Assembly (NCBI GenBank): GCA_019828565.1
Contig: JAHDYR010000053.1
Location: forward strand, 868,001-932,000
Direction of reading: 5' to 3'
Source of the DNA: Carpediemonas membranifera
Lineage: Eukaryota; Fornicata
Length of the DNA stretch: 64,000 bases
In this document: piece by piece, positions 31,738 through 42,262 of the stretch
Position numbering within the stretch: position 1 is the first letter of the stretch
Layout: each line of letters starts with the position of its first letter
The notes under the pieces: model-generated
Database searches by the model: none
Seen by the model: the letters and a program-made list of their open reading frames with translations, nothing else
Told to the model about the DNA's origin: nothing
Position numbers and translations under genes: made by a program

Positions 31738-33924
31738 TCAGTCCCCCAAGGCCACACTAGCACCACTGCGTGCCCACAGCCTGCCCCTATGTCGCGTGCG
31801 AACCATCGCCTCCACCTCGTTGAACTGAAGCCCACCGACCCCGCTGAGGGCAGCGTGGAGGCGGGTGATGGCGGCCAGGTCTCCCTGGAGCAGGAGCTGG
31901 AGGCAGACGGCGTTTAGAAGCCGCTGGGAGTTGGCACCGTGGGTCTGGAGGTGTTCTATGACGTCATCAACATCAACACCGGCCTCGATTGCCTTCCAAT
32001 CGGGCGGGAGAGTGGCACTGCCTGGCCTAGCCTTGGCCTTACTGCGACCCCCAGCGACCGGCCTGGCAGACTTGGACACAGTTCTTGTCACACCCGTCGC
32101 TGGGACGGGTCGGATTGTGACGGGCGCCTGAACCACGCCTTCGACTGAAAACACGCTGCCCTTCGCTATATCAGGTAGCGCTGCCTTCCTGCTTGCTATC
32201 CATCTGAGCTCAGCGCCAGTGTCCACCGTCTCGACCAGGAACTGCCCGATGTTCATAGTGCCGACACCACCACCACCACTCCCAGCCCCGCCGACTCTGC
32301 CGGTCAGCCCGATGCCCCTGATCTCTGCTGGATCAATGCCGGGCATGGCGCGGTAGACTCCGATGACAACGGTGGTCACAGAATCTTTGGAGATATGGCT
32401 GACCTTGCTTGATGCGGTTCGATCGACGGTCCGACCTGATCCCAGATATTTGCTGGGATCTACGGGTGCTTCAGGGTGTCTGAGTGCAACGGTCAGGGAT
32501 ACCGATTCAATCTTAACCTTGGCAGTCGATATTCGGATCCAGAGCTCATCACACAACTTCCGGATGAACTCAACCACTTGATTGTGGTCTGTGAATCTAA
32601 CACCCCACCGTACAGACAGAGATACGGTCTTCCTGCTCGGCCTTACAGTCTTGAACTCCTTCCCCCCGAGGCCAAGGGAACTCTGGTGAATCTGTAGGCC
32701 CCTATTAGATCCAAAAGAATCTGTGAGCAGCGATACATCTGCCTGCTGGACGTCTCCGATTGTGTGAATGCCCAGCTCATGCATCTTTTGCTTAAACTTC
32801 CACCCGATCCCGGGTAAATCCCCCACAGCCTCCTGGGTGAAGTCCGACCTGAATTGTGTGGGATCCGAAACTCGGTAGACCCCGTCTGGCTTGGCCCGTT
32901 TCAGGGCTAGCCGGGCAGAGAGCAGAGAGTACCCGACGCCGATGCTGGCATTGCACCCAGTCACTGCCCGAATCCGATCTCTGATCGAATCTGCAGTCGA
33001 TTCTGACTCCAGCCCGGTCATGTTGAGAGCCAGCTCATCGATTGAGAGGGGCATAAGCGCTGATGACATTTCGCCGCAGAGGGCGTAGACCTGTCTAGAT
33101 ACAGCTTCGTATCTCGGATAATCATATGATCTGGTCCTAAGATTCGGACAAAGATCAAGGGCATCACCCGTGTTCATGTTAGCCTTCACCCCGAACTCTC
33201 TAGCGGGATAGTTGCATGCAGACACTGCCGCGGTGGCCCCCTGCCCGTGGGTGATCGCCAAGGGGTGTCCAAGGAGGGTTGGGTCGTCAGCCATAGCTAC
33301 AGAGGCGAAGAAGCAGTCCATGTCGACGTGGTAGAACACGGGTCTCCCCTGGGTGGAGGGCAGGGGGCCAGCTGGGGGATTGGTCTCCAGCCAAGCCTGG
33401 ATCTCAGTTTTCCAGGTCGAAAGGTGGTGCAATCGACTCTTTCCATAGTACTGGTCGACAAAACTGGGTCTGGTCTCATGGGTCTGGCGGGCAGTGACCG
33501 CGAATGGTGCGGTCGGTAGCTTCTCGCCGGCTTTGCATGACTCGACAACCCAATCGGGGGATACACAGGCACGGTCGCCAAACTCACGCACACGATGATC
33601 TGGAATCACTGCGGTGATGATGTGGGTGACGCTTGAGGTGTAGTGGTAGGCAAACACGCCGTGGTTGTCGCCGATGAGACGACGGAGAGTGGTAAGGCTC
33701 GGTTTGGTCCGGCCATTCACAAATATGACGCAGCCCTTGAATATATCCGATATGTAGCCTTGCTTGTCCAGTGTAGTCTCCAATCGGGCCCACTTCACAC
33801 TCAAGTACTCATTCCGAGAGGAATACGCAGCCCCCTTTGTTGTATCTGCCCCTACACGATCTAAATCAATATCATCAGGCTTGCTTCCTTGGTATAGCGC
33901 TTGAAGCTGCTCCAAACCCTGCAT
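31738..33924 (-). CDS. REV1: DNA repair protein REV1 (BRCT plus Y-family polymerase)
   Basis: 728 aa from the ATG at 33924. A BRCT domain spans about residues 60-140 (FKGCVIFVNG, CVSPDWVVESC). The Y-family polymerase follows, with YHVDMDCFFASV (metal ligands near D201 and D203) and SIDE (D296 and E297). A finger-thumb HhH (VGDLPGIGWK) and the REV1-type little-finger region are next. REV1 inserts dCMP opposite abasic sites and guanine lesions and scaffolds translesion synthesis. The N-terminal BRCT separates it from Pol eta, iota and kappa. The C-terminal 120 residues are helical and may serve partner binding. No PCNA-binding motif was found. Confidence 0.88.
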   Translation of the reverse strand: MQGLEQLQALYQGSKPDDIDLDRVGADTTKGAAYSSRNEYLSVKWARLETTLDKQGYISDIFKGCVIFVNGRTKPSLTTLRRLIGDNHGVFAYHYTSSVTHIITAVIPDHRVREFGDRACVSPDWVVESCKAGEKLPTAPFAVTARQTHETRPSFVDQYYGKSRLHHLSTWKTEIQAWLETNPPAGPLPSTQGRPVFYHVDMDCFFASVAMADDPTLLGHPLAITHGQGATAAVSACNYPAREFGVKANMNTGDALDLCPNLRTRSYDYPRYEAVSRQVYALCGEMSSALMPLSIDELALNMTGLESESTADSIRDRIRAVTGCNASIGVGYSLLSARLALKRAKPDGVYRVSDPTQFRSDFTQEAVGDLPGIGWKFKQKMHELGIHTIGDVQQADVSLLTDSFGSNRGLQIHQSSLGLGGKEFKTVRPSRKTVSLSVRWGVRFTDHNQVVEFIRKLCDELWIRISTAKVKIESVSLTVALRHPEAPVDPSKYLGSGRTVDRTASSKVSHISKDSVTTVVIGVYRAMPGIDPAEIRGIGLTGRVGGAGSGGGGVGTMNIGQFLVETVDTGAELRWIASRKAALPDIAKGSVFSVEGVVQAPVTIRPVPATGVTRTVSKSARPVAGGRSKAKARPGSATLPPDWKAIEAGVDVDDVIEHLQTHGANSQRLLNAVCLQLLLQGDLAAITRLHAALSGVGGLQFNEVEAMVRTRHRGRLWARSGASVALGD

Positions 33925-34143
33925 GGGCTGATGCGCGAGTCCATGCTTTTGCCGCCGACTTCCACCGAGTCAATTGCACCCAACAGCCATTGGAGCAGTC
34001 GCCCAGTGCTCAACGTGATGGTCGTGGCAGCAGGCAATATCCGTGGTTTTGGGGAGCGTTCGAAAAATGTGCTTATACTGCGCAACAAACAATATTCGGC
34101 TCATCCAGACGAATGCCATCCGTCGAAGGAAAGATCATTCTGA
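33925..34143. promoter_or_regulatory. Divergent promoter region, REV1 and kinase
   Basis: 219 bases between two divergent start codons must hold both promoters. No clear TATA box or shared motif is visible. Confidence 0.4.
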
Positions 34144-37100
34144 ATGGCAGTTACGTTTGTGTCACTAAGCATGATTACACAGCAACTGGGCAAAGAGATC
34201 GGCCGTGGAGGGTATGGCTCTGTGTACCGGGCCATTGACATCTCAAACAACCCAACATGCGGAACAACAGTGGCTATCAAGGCCCTGAATATCAAGGGTA
34301 TGGATAAGGAGGAGCAGCGTGCGACAATGATGGAGATTGACCTTCTTTCCAAACTGCACCACACCAACATCGTCCAGTACGTCCAGAGCGACGTCGAGAG
34401 CGACACGCTATATATCGTCATGGAGTACATTGAGAACGGACCCATTACATCCATGGTCAAGGACGTCCACAAGGCCGGTGCCCAAGTCCCGGAGAACGCT
34501 GTGGCCCGCTACGTGTACCGTACGCTCGTCGGCCTGGCGTATCTCCACTCTGAGGGTGTTATTCACCGCGACATCAAGGGCGCCAACATCCTCATGACCA
34601 AGGATGGCATCCCAAAGCTTGCTGACTTCGGTGTGTCGATAGCATCCGATGATGCCTCGGCAGAGGAGATCGATGTCGTCGGCACACCATACTGGATGGC
34701 TCCCGAGGTCATTGAAATGACGGGGTTGTCCACCGCTAGTGACATCTGGTCCCTCGGCTCCACTGTCGTCGAACTCTTCACCGGCTCCCCACCATACTTT
34801 GAGATGGCGCCCATGCCCGCCATGTACAGGATCGTGCAGGATGACTGCCCGCCTCTACCCCCCCAGATCTCTGTCCTCTGCAAGAACTTCCTGATGAAGA
34901 CGTTCCAGAAGGACCCCAACCTCCGTCAGTCGGCCAAGCAGCTGCTCAAAGATCCCTGGTTCGCCCTGTTCTGCAGGGACGAGGTTGAGACCACCAGACT
35001 CAAGGCGTTTGCCGACGATGGCGATGTGGACGCCGACATGGAGCTTATCATGCCTGCTCCGTCCAAGGGCCCGAAGCTCATCCAGCTGGGGTCGACCGAT
35101 GCTCTCAAGGCCAGCACCACCACTGCTGAGCAGAAGCTCACCATGTTCGGTGATGATGACGATGATGCTGACTTCGACGACTTCGCAGAGTCTGATGCCT
35201 TTGAATCCGAGTCGGACGACGATAAGCCGCTCAAGCTGTCCCTCCCCGCCGCTAAGCCGGCCACTGCCGACGATGACGATGACTTCTCAGCTTTCGATGA
35301 GGTAGTCGACCCCGAAGAGGCTGCCCGCGTCGCTGCCGAGGAGTACGCCGTCCTGCAGCTCCGCAAGGAGGCCGAGGAGTGCATCGCCAGCATGTGCACC
35401 GCCGAGGGCACCGCCACTGCTTCCACGCGTCTCCTTGAGCTGCTCGACACCCGCCCCCAGCTAATCTCTGAGGTGCCCCAGCGGGTGGGTCTCATGGTAC
35501 TAGTGGATATGCTGGAGTTCCACGCAGACTCCAAGCAGGGCCGCCGCGCCAAGTCAGATCCCCACGCCGACGTTGCCCGAGTGCTGATGATCATCAACGC
35601 GCTCTGCAAGGAGGCCTCTGTCATGAAGGGCCTCGTGCTCGTCGGAGCCCTATCTCCCCTGCTTTCGTTCTCAAAGTCCCCGTCGCCTCAGGTCAGAATC
35701 GAGGTCATCACCTTCCTCCGCCTCATGGTCGGGCTCATCCCCGGCCATGACAGCGCTATGGAGCAGCGGCAGTCGGTGCAGGCCCTGTACTCCAGCGGCG
35801 GTGTGGCTGCACTGGTCCAGCTCCTTGGTATCCCGAAGAACCCATCCAACGGCGACCTGTTCGTGGCTGTCACAGCACTCCACTTCATTAACGAGCTCTT
35901 CTCGATCACTCAGGATGTACGCCGTGCTGACCTGGTGAGGCTGCTGGCCAAGCACGTCACCCCAGTCCCATTGGTCGGCCTGCTCACATCAATCACCACA
36001 CTTGACTCGGGGAGACTCAAGGAAGTCGCCACCAGATACGCCGCCCTCGCCAAGAAGCCGGAGCCCCCCGCTGTCGCCCAGGAGTCCGAATCGTCCGAGG
36101 GGTGGTCATCCACGGACGAAGACGAGGGCGAGGCCCCTGATGCCGAGCCCCAGTCAACTGAGCCCGCCCCTGAGACGCCCGTGGACCTCTTCGCCGTATC
36201 TGACACCATCCTTGGCCTGCTGACCTCACTATCCCAGACAAACGACGCAGTTGTTCTTGGAGCGCTGGCCCGCCGCGAAGTCATCACCACGCTCGTCTCC
36301 GTGGTCGACGGCAAGGGCCTCATTCCCTCCCAGCTGCTCGAGCTCCTCCGCGTGTTCAGGCAAATGTCTGTCACCCGCTTCCAGCCGCTGTTGACGGCCC
36401 TGGCAGACTGCGGGGCGATCGAGGCGATCGTACCGCTCCTGTCTGAGCAGACGATCGACTGCTACAACCGGACATATCCCGAATGCGTTCCGGCCCCCGC
36501 CCAGACCGTGTGGAACCATATTGTATTCATCCTTTACTACACGTGCAAGCTCAACCCTGACCGCCTCTCTCTCGCAGCCATGCACGGGCTGTACAGCTAT
36601 CTTGCCGTCATTGCAACCTCGAGTCGGGTCGCAGTCAAGGAGTTCGCACTCCCTATGTTGTTCGAGATCCCCAGGTTGTTGGACAACCCGAAGCAGCGTG
36701 CCCGCATCAACCTCGGGGAGATGTCACCCTCGGTACTCTTCGAACTGCTCCGAGACCCGACCCGCTGCACCCACGCCCTCGACGCCCTCGTCGCCTGGTG
36801 CCGGGCAGGGGGTAAGAAGGGGAAGGAGAACGCCGTCCGGACCCACATACTCAAGGACAGTACGTTCACGACCAGCGACGGCGACACGTCAGCGCTGGGT
36901 CTGATCATCGGCGTCAGCAAGCTTCTCGAGACCCAGGGCGAGCGGTATATCAAGTACATGGCTACCAGCGGCGAGCTCCTGAGGCTTGATGCTGACATCC
37001 GAAACAAGGTAATCCAGCATAACAACTTCGAGTTCGTCCGGATGCTCGTCCGGACGCTACTGGAGGGCAAGGTGCCCATTACGGCCCAGAACGAGGTCTC

Positions 37101-37278
37101 TAAGATCTTGTCTCTCGTATTTGTTCAGAGCGATGATCTCCTTGAGCTCGGCCACAGCAAGGTGCTCGGGTTCAGGCCCCAGCTTGAGTCGATTGTGAAG
37201 GAGAGCAAGAGCATCTTTGTCAAGAAGCGTGTGGAGAAGATCCTCGAGTCCCTGCCTCTCGCCACTGCCTACCCATAG
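34144..37278 (+). CDS. Cdc7/SepH/MAP3K-epsilon-like protein kinase with helical repeats
   Basis: 1044 aa. The kinase domain covers about residues 14-275, with GRGGYGSVY, VAIK (K46), E64 in helix C, HRDIKGAN (D143), DFG (D161) and GTPYWMAPE. All catalytic residues are present, so it should be active. The order of an N-terminal kinase and a long C-terminal armadillo/HEAT-type helical region is that of fission yeast Cdc7, Aspergillus SepH, Dictyostelium SepA and plant MAP3K-epsilon, which act in septation and cytokinesis signalling. An acidic Ser/Asp linker (about 340-400) and a second acidic patch (about 640-680) divide the tail. An alternative start is Met10. TGTAAA follows 36 bases after the stop. 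Confidence 0.85.
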   Translation: MAVTFVSLSMITQQLGKEIGRGGYGSVYRAIDISNNPTCGTTVAIKALNIKGMDKEEQRATMMEIDLLSKLHHTNIVQYVQSDVESDTLYIVMEYIENGPITSMVKDVHKAGAQVPENAVARYVYRTLVGLAYLHSEGVIHRDIKGANILMTKDGIPKLADFGVSIASDDASAEEIDVVGTPYWMAPEVIEMTGLSTASDIWSLGSTVVELFTGSPPYFEMAPMPAMYRIVQDDCPPLPPQISVLCKNFLMKTFQKDPNLRQSAKQLLKDPWFALFCRDEVETTRLKAFADDGDVDADMELIMPAPSKGPKLIQLGSTDALKASTTTAEQKLTMFGDDDDDADFDDFAESDAFESESDDDKPLKLSLPAAKPATADDDDDFSAFDEVVDPEEAARVAAEEYAVLQLRKEAEECIASMCTAEGTATASTRLLELLDTRPQLISEVPQRVGLMVLVDMLEFHADSKQGRRAKSDPHADVARVLMIINALCKEASVMKGLVLVGALSPLLSFSKSPSPQVRIEVITFLRLMVGLIPGHDSAMEQRQSVQALYSSGGVAALVQLLGIPKNPSNGDLFVAVTALHFINELFSITQDVRRADLVRLLAKHVTPVPLVGLLTSITTLDSGRLKEVATRYAALAKKPEPPAVAQESESSEGWSSTDEDEGEAPDAEPQSTEPAPETPVDLFAVSDTILGLLTSLSQTNDAVVLGALARREVITTLVSVVDGKGLIPSQLLELLRVFRQMSVTRFQPLLTALADCGAIEAIVPLLSEQTIDCYNRTYPECVPAPAQTVWNHIVFILYYTCKLNPDRLSLAAMHGLYSYLAVIATSSRVAVKEFALPMLFEIPRLLDNPKQRARINLGEMSPSVLFELLRDPTRCTHALDALVAWCRAGGKKGKENAVRTHILKDSTFTTSDGDTSALGLIIGVSKLLETQGERYIKYMATSGELLRLDADIRNKVIQHNNFEFVRMLVRTLLEGKVPITAQNEVSKILSLVFVQSDDLLELGHSKVLGFRPQLESIVKESKSIFVKKRVEKILESLPLATAYP

Positions 37279-37314
37279 ATTTACTGCGGGGGACGTTCAG
37301 GGTTGATTGTGTTT

Positions 37315-37320
37315 TGTAAA
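37315..37320 (+). terminator. TGTAAA, candidate poly(A) signal
   Basis: 36 bases after the kinase stop codon. Confidence 0.4.
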
Positions 37321-37492
37321 TGGATTTGACTGAAGGGGCGTTTCCACCAATGAGGGGTGCTCTTTAAGTCCTCCGAGGGACAGTGGAGGGTGTTACATCC
37401 ATGTATAACCGACGTTGAGCTCGGGCTGGGCCCCTTTTCATCGTCGCATTTTAAGGTTCCAAAACTGTTATTGTCGGTAGTTCTCGCCATTC

Positions 37493-38941
37493 ATGGGCAA
37501 TGTGGTGTCCCAGGACGGCTTTATGCGACGATATATTCTAGAAGAGTATGAACGGCAAGTGGAAACGGCTGAATCGATTAACGTGGCCGAGCTTATGCTC
37601 ATGGAGTCCCCAGACCATGTTAAGATCGACTGGAAACATTGGGGAATCCTGTACTGCCTTGACGAGGATAGAGATGGCCGGTTTGAACTCCACAACTTCT
37701 TCAACCTTGTGGAGTATTACAATATCGTCTCGGAAGAATTCAATCAGCGGAACGCCATCCCATTCGTGCAGGCATGCTGTTCGCTCCTAATGTGGAAGAG
37801 TCTAGTCTCCTCTGGCGGCCGTGAACACTTTGTCGACTGGTTCTCCCGCCTCTTTGTCCAGATTGGCGGCGTCGAGTCATTCGCTGACGTACCCGGCGTC
37901 GCCTTCCTCCCTCCCTCGACAGTCCACCACATGTTCGATATCCTGGACATCGAAGACGCCTTTGGCATTGACTATGAGTCGTTCTTCCGGCAGTGTCAGA
38001 CTGTAGGGGAGGAGGCCGGGCTCATTCCTCTCTGTGTGGAGGAGATCGACGAACATGTGCCCGTGCTGGTCGCCAAACAGCTTGCATTGCATATGATCAA
38101 CGGCTTTATCAACCTGGCGGCCGAGGTTGAGGTCGGGTCGACTGGCATCCCTGATTATCCTACAACTTATGCCGTGGGAGACATACCTCTGCCCAAACCA
38201 AGGGTCCTCGCCCTTAACCTCACTGAGAAGGCTGAGGAGACGCGGCAGCAGAAGTTGAATATGTCAGGAAGCTTCAATATGTCGGCCACGTTCTCGACGT
38301 CGATGCGGAGCCAAGCCAGCACCGCCGCCCCATCAGCGCCCTCGGTCTCCAGGCGCCGTAGCATGGCAGAAACCACCCCACAGCGAGCCAAGCCATCCCC
38401 GTCAACTGGCGGCCGGCGGCCAAGCCTTCATGTCTCCCCGAAACCCTCCCCAGCTGCCTTCACTCCCGAGAAGAAACCTGCACCCAAACGGCGGCCCAGT
38501 GTTGCCCGGGCTGCGGTGCCTATGCTGCCGGTGTCCTCTGTCGTCGTCCCTGAAGGCAGCAGTCTGCCCCTGCCCTCGCCCCAACGCCGGCCCCCCAACA
38601 CGGACACGGGCAGCAGGAGGACTCGCGACAGCACACTGGCCCAACCACTCGAGAGACGGCCTGCTACACGGGCCAGCCGACACGCGTCGACCCGCATGAC
38701 GGGTGTGGACTTTGGACCCGTCCGCAGGGCAAACACAGTCATGGGGTTCCGGAGCGGTGTGCCTGTTATCCCCGAGCAACACGCCCTCACTACGTCCTCG
38801 GCTGCGAGTCTGGCTGCCCGTATGGCCGAGTCGGCCGGGCAGGGGGCTGGGTCAAAAATACCTAGGGCAACCCCGGCCAAGTTCAGACCTGGATTTATTG
38901 GAAATGCGACAGCGAAGTTTACCGAACTAAGCCTTGGTTAG
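37493..38941 (+). CDS. EF-hand protein with N-terminal MGNVVS motif
   Basis: 482 aa. MGNVVSQ at the start fits an N-myristoylation signal, suggesting membrane attachment. One EF-hand-like loop lies at residues 57-68 (DEDRDGRFELHN); its last position is Asn rather than Glu or Asp, so calcium affinity may be reduced. The N-terminal 250 residues are folded and helical. The remaining 230 are Pro/Ser/Arg-rich and low-complexity, with many SP or TP sites. I recognise no specific family; comparable EF-hand proteins with such tails are common in flagellated protists. Confidence 0.6.
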   Translation: MGNVVSQDGFMRRYILEEYERQVETAESINVAELMLMESPDHVKIDWKHWGILYCLDEDRDGRFELHNFFNLVEYYNIVSEEFNQRNAIPFVQACCSLLMWKSLVSSGGREHFVDWFSRLFVQIGGVESFADVPGVAFLPPSTVHHMFDILDIEDAFGIDYESFFRQCQTVGEEAGLIPLCVEEIDEHVPVLVAKQLALHMINGFINLAAEVEVGSTGIPDYPTTYAVGDIPLPKPRVLALNLTEKAEETRQQKLNMSGSFNMSATFSTSMRSQASTAAPSAPSVSRRRSMAETTPQRAKPSPSTGGRRPSLHVSPKPSPAAFTPEKKPAPKRRPSVARAAVPMLPVSSVVVPEGSSLPLPSPQRRPPNTDTGSRRTRDSTLAQPLERRPATRASRHASTRMTGVDFGPVRRANTVMGFRSGVPVIPEQHALTTSSAASLAARMAESAGQGAGSKIPRATPAKFRPGFIGNATAKFTELSLG

Positions 38942-39476
38942 CAGCATAGCGGTATTTTATTTGTTTATATTACACTTGAAACGGTCACTAAAGACTCACT
39001 CGATGTCTAGCTGGATGCTCTTGGCCCGCAAAACGTGGTTGAATCCATGTTGCATCATATGACACGGACGCGTGTGTCGGTGAGTCTTGGGCCCCGGCAG
39101 AGCCCTGCTGCCTGTGCTGAACGATTCTTTGTCCCATGGTCCGGGTCAGTTTTCCAGATGAGGACAGACCGCGAAGAAAACTGTGATAAGTATGAAGCTA
39201 TCCATGTCACATCCTCTTATCATGTCAACACTGGGCCGGCCGCCACACCAAGCCGGTCCGTCCCCTTCTCCACAAAAGCACTGCCGTCGCATATTTTTAG
39301 CACACAACCATGGCCCCTACCCGGTTCATACCCTCGCAACCCCTGCTCAGCCGGTAGTGTTGACAAACTCAGCTCGTCTACATGAGGTTGTTGTGTGATA
39401 TCCAGAATATCGAGGTGCAGGTTTCGCGAGTTGCGAGTTGCTGACGTCATCTTCTTCTGGTTTAACGGAGCATCAA
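38942..39476. other. Intergenic region, no gene seen
   Basis: 535 bases. Open frames of 116 and 71 codons overlap here without motifs. Confidence 0.5.
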
Positions 39477-40448
39477 ATGAACCAATATGTGCACCATTCG
39501 AGACAAACCAGTGTTACTTTCGCATTAATCCTTCTTACTGTCGTGTTGGCCTTCTGCGACGTCTCTTCGTACCAACATCGCCCCGCAGTCGGTATTCTGA
39601 CCACTCCTCTTCCAGATGAGCTTTCCCACTACGGCAACGCCATTATTCCTGGCTCCTACGTTAAGTGGCTGGATCAGGGTGGCCATCGAGTCGTCTTTAT
39701 TCCATACGAGATCGAAGAACGCGAGCTCGCCTACATTCTTCCCAGTCTGAGCGGCGTGGTTCTTCCTGGTGGATGGGGCATGCCGAGCCTATCACCGAAG
39801 GACCCAAAGGACATCGCCCAGCATCGTACGATGAAGCAGATCTACGACTATGCCATGGGGATGAATCGGGCAGGAAACCCCTTCGCTATTTGGGCTGTGT
39901 GCCTCGGGTTCGAATACACTGCCATTCTAGCTGCAGGCAAGAACATCTTAACGACTACGGACTCCCAAAACACCCAGGATCCCTTGTGGGCTGGCGACAT
40001 TGAGGGAACACGTCTACTCGGGGCCTTGAGCGATGAAATGGTCGCCTCAGCCTTCAAGGATCCTCTCTTTGTCAACTACCACAGATACGGCGTCCTGCCC
40101 GGTGACTTTAATGTCTATGCCGGTGATGATTGGCGCATCGTGGCAACCCAACTCGATCGCCAGGGCCTTGAGTACGTCGCAGCCATCGAACACACCGATT
40201 ATCCGATCTACGGTGTCCAGTGGCACCCCGAGCGGGCGGGCTATGAGGCAAGACCATCCTTCCCTGACGTCCCGACTGCATTGAAGTCGATGCACGTGAG
40301 TCATCACATGAGCATGGTGTTTGCTGAAGAGACACGGAAGAGCCCGGCGGAGTACAAGCTTGGAAACGAGCTGCTTGCTCAGAGCTACATCGAGGTGGTC
40401 CTGAACACCCCAAAGGATCTGCCCTTCGAGACGGCGTACTTCTTCTAG
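39477..40448 (+). CDS. GGH: Gamma-glutamyl hydrolase
   Basis: 323 aa from the ATG at 39477. A hydrophobic segment (VTFALILLTVVLAF, residues 13-26) forms a signal peptide, so the protein is lysosomal or secreted. The class I glutamine amidotransferase-like fold is shown by the nucleophile Cys142 in AVCLGFEY and by the His250/Glu252 pair in GVQWHPE. GGH cleaves polyglutamate tails from folates. Length and motif spacing are normal for the family. TGTAAA lies 29 bases after the stop. The neighbour GAS8 is convergent. Confidence 0.9.
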   Translation: MNQYVHHSRQTSVTFALILLTVVLAFCDVSSYQHRPAVGILTTPLPDELSHYGNAIIPGSYVKWLDQGGHRVVFIPYEIEERELAYILPSLSGVVLPGGWGMPSLSPKDPKDIAQHRTMKQIYDYAMGMNRAGNPFAIWAVCLGFEYTAILAAGKNILTTTDSQNTQDPLWAGDIEGTRLLGALSDEMVASAFKDPLFVNYHRYGVLPGDFNVYAGDDWRIVATQLDRQGLEYVAAIEHTDYPIYGVQWHPERAGYEARPSFPDVPTALKSMHVSHHMSMVFAEETRKSPAEYKLGNELLAQSYIEVVLNTPKDLPFETAYFF

Positions 40449-40477
40449 TGTGACAATACATATATACACGCGCAACA

Positions 40478-40483
40478 TGTAAA
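40478..40483 (+). terminator. TGTAAA, candidate poly(A) signal of GGH
   Basis: 29 bases after the stop. Confidence 0.4.
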
Positions 40484-40539
40484 TGACCGGATGTAGAGAG
40501 AGTATAATTGAACCCAGAACATATAAATCATAGAGAAAC

Positions 40540-40545
40540 TTTACA
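40540..40545 (-). terminator. TGTAAA, candidate poly(A) signal of GAS8
   Basis: Minus strand, 5 bases after the GAS8 stop. Confidence 0.45.
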
Positions 40546-40550
40546 AACGC

Positions 40551-41966
40551 CTACTCCATAGCGGCGAGCTCCTTGATGTTGCTGAACTCCTCGTATGGGA
40601 TCGAATACTCGGTGAGCTTGGCCCTGTACGTTGCCAGCGCGTCGTTGTGCATCTTACGCACCCTGGCGAGCTCGATGTGCAGGTTCTGGATGATCCTGTT
40701 CTTGCCCTCCATGAGGTCCTCGAGCTTCTTCCGGGCCGTGCCGAGCACCGAGGAGTCCAGATTGGCCGCCTTCAGCACCTCGCTCAGCTGGGCGTCGCGC
40801 TTCTCCATCTCGTTGACGGCCGTGTTGAGCTTCTGCTTGAGGATCTCCTCCCGCATTACACCCCGGCTCTCGACCTCGTGCACGGCGTCCTCGAAGTTTG
40901 AGTACAGCTCGTCCCGCTCGTCCTGGAGCGCGCTGAATGCCTGAGACAGCTCCTCCTTCTCCCACTCCAGCGCCCTCGTCCTGCTCTCGAGCACGGCGAC
41001 CCTCGCCCGGGCCGCCTTCAGGCTGTCCTTGTCCTTGTCGTAGTTCGTCAGCTGCACCTTCTGGTCCTCGACGTTCTTGAGGGCGCGGTGCAGCGGGTCA
41101 GCCAGCCTGCGGTTCTCCTGGGCAATCTCGAACATGAGCTTCTCGTTGGCGGCCTCTTTCTTCTTCATCTCCGCAAGCTCCTCCTTGAGTGTCTTGATGA
41201 GGTCCATGTTGTTGTGGGTGATGTCGTTATAGTACGCCTTGATCTCTTGGTATGCCGTCGCATGCTTCTTCATGAGCGCGTTGATGTGTGCGTTCTTACG
41301 CTCCTCTACCTCGTGGATCTCGGCCTTTCGCTTCAGCTCAAGCTCCTCGGACAGCTCCCGGCTACGCTTCTCCCACCGTTGCAGGGCCTCCTGCATCTGC
41401 CGCTCGTGCTCCTGCCGCAGCATCGTGACGTTTCGGTCGTACTCCTGACGCAGGTTGTCGACAAGCTCCTGGTTGCCGAGCTCCATCTCGCGCATGTTGC
41501 GGAGGACCTGCCGTTTGTCGTCATTGATCTCGGCTTCGGCGTCCTGGTGGTCGTTGGCGGCTGCACGGAGCATCTCCTCGTGCTGGATCGACTGCTCCGC
41601 GAGCTGTGAGTGGTTGACGTACAGAAGGTCCTTGGTCGCCTGCTGGTACACTTTCACCTGCACGCTGTGGCGCTCCATCAGCTCCTGCAGCTCGCGTTCC
41701 TTGCTCTTGATCTGTGCCTTGGATTCCTCAAGCCGGTTCACAGTGGCCTCGTACAGCTGCTGGATCTTGTCGCGTTCGGCCTGATAGTAGTTGCGCTCCT
41801 TGGATTCAAGCTCGCGCTGCTGCTGCTCGTTCTCGAACTCGGTTTTCAGGTCATCATATTGCTTCTGGAGTTCCTCAAGCTTGGAGGGCCCGGTTTCCCC
41901 CTTAACGCCCTTCTTCCCCTTCTTTCCCTTCTTACCCTTCTTTCCCTTCTTTCCCTTGGGCGGCAT
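40551..41966 (-). CDS. GAS8: GAS8/DRC4, dynein regulatory complex subunit 4
   Basis: 471 aa, almost entirely coiled coil after a Lys/Gly repeat N-terminus (MPPKGKKGKKG...). The segment YYNDITHNNMDLIKTLKEELAEMKKKE and the following region are typical of the GAS8 family, which includes Trypanosoma trypanin and Chlamydomonas DRC4. Family length is about 470-480 aa, so this looks complete. The protein is part of the nexin-dynein regulatory complex linking outer doublets in motile 9+2 flagella. Its presence indicates a motile flagellum. Start ATG at 41966. Confidence 0.88.
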   Translation of the reverse strand: MPPKGKKGKKGKKGKKGKKGVKGETGPSKLEELQKQYDDLKTEFENEQQQRELESKERNYYQAERDKIQQLYEATVNRLEESKAQIKSKERELQELMERHSVQVKVYQQATKDLLYVNHSQLAEQSIQHEEMLRAAANDHQDAEAEINDDKRQVLRNMREMELGNQELVDNLRQEYDRNVTMLRQEHERQMQEALQRWEKRSRELSEELELKRKAEIHEVEERKNAHINALMKKHATAYQEIKAYYNDITHNNMDLIKTLKEELAEMKKKEAANEKLMFEIAQENRRLADPLHRALKNVEDQKVQLTNYDKDKDSLKAARARVAVLESRTRALEWEKEELSQAFSALQDERDELYSNFEDAVHEVESRGVMREEILKQKLNTAVNEMEKRDAQLSEVLKAANLDSSVLGTARKKLEDLMEGKNRIIQNLHIELARVRKMHNDALATYRAKLTEYSIPYEEFSNIKELAAME

Positions 41967-42262
41967 TCCGTTCAGTCTTGTCTTCAGGGTGTATTCTGCA
42001 GTTTAACACCAGAAATTTTAACTCAGCTGAATCGAGCACGCCAGTGATACACATGCTCTTGCATGGTTCTCTTCACCACACAGCCAGTTTTTACGTCTTC
42101 GTTGTCCTTTGCTTGTCTAGAGTCAAATGATCTCAAGTAATGTCAAATCAAGCAGAGAAAACTAATGCGTATAGTAGGCTTGTCATCTTAGGCACACATT
42201 CCGCTGTCGGCAACGCTTCATCCAGCATCCCGCATTTTATGGCCTGTTCAAACTGAACGAAG
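41967..42262. promoter_or_regulatory. Divergent promoter region, GAS8 and RRP15
   Basis: 296 bases between divergent starts. CGCATTTTATGG at about 42231 resembles CGCATTTTAAGG about 50 bases upstream of the EF-hand gene start; the significance is unknown. Confidence 0.35.
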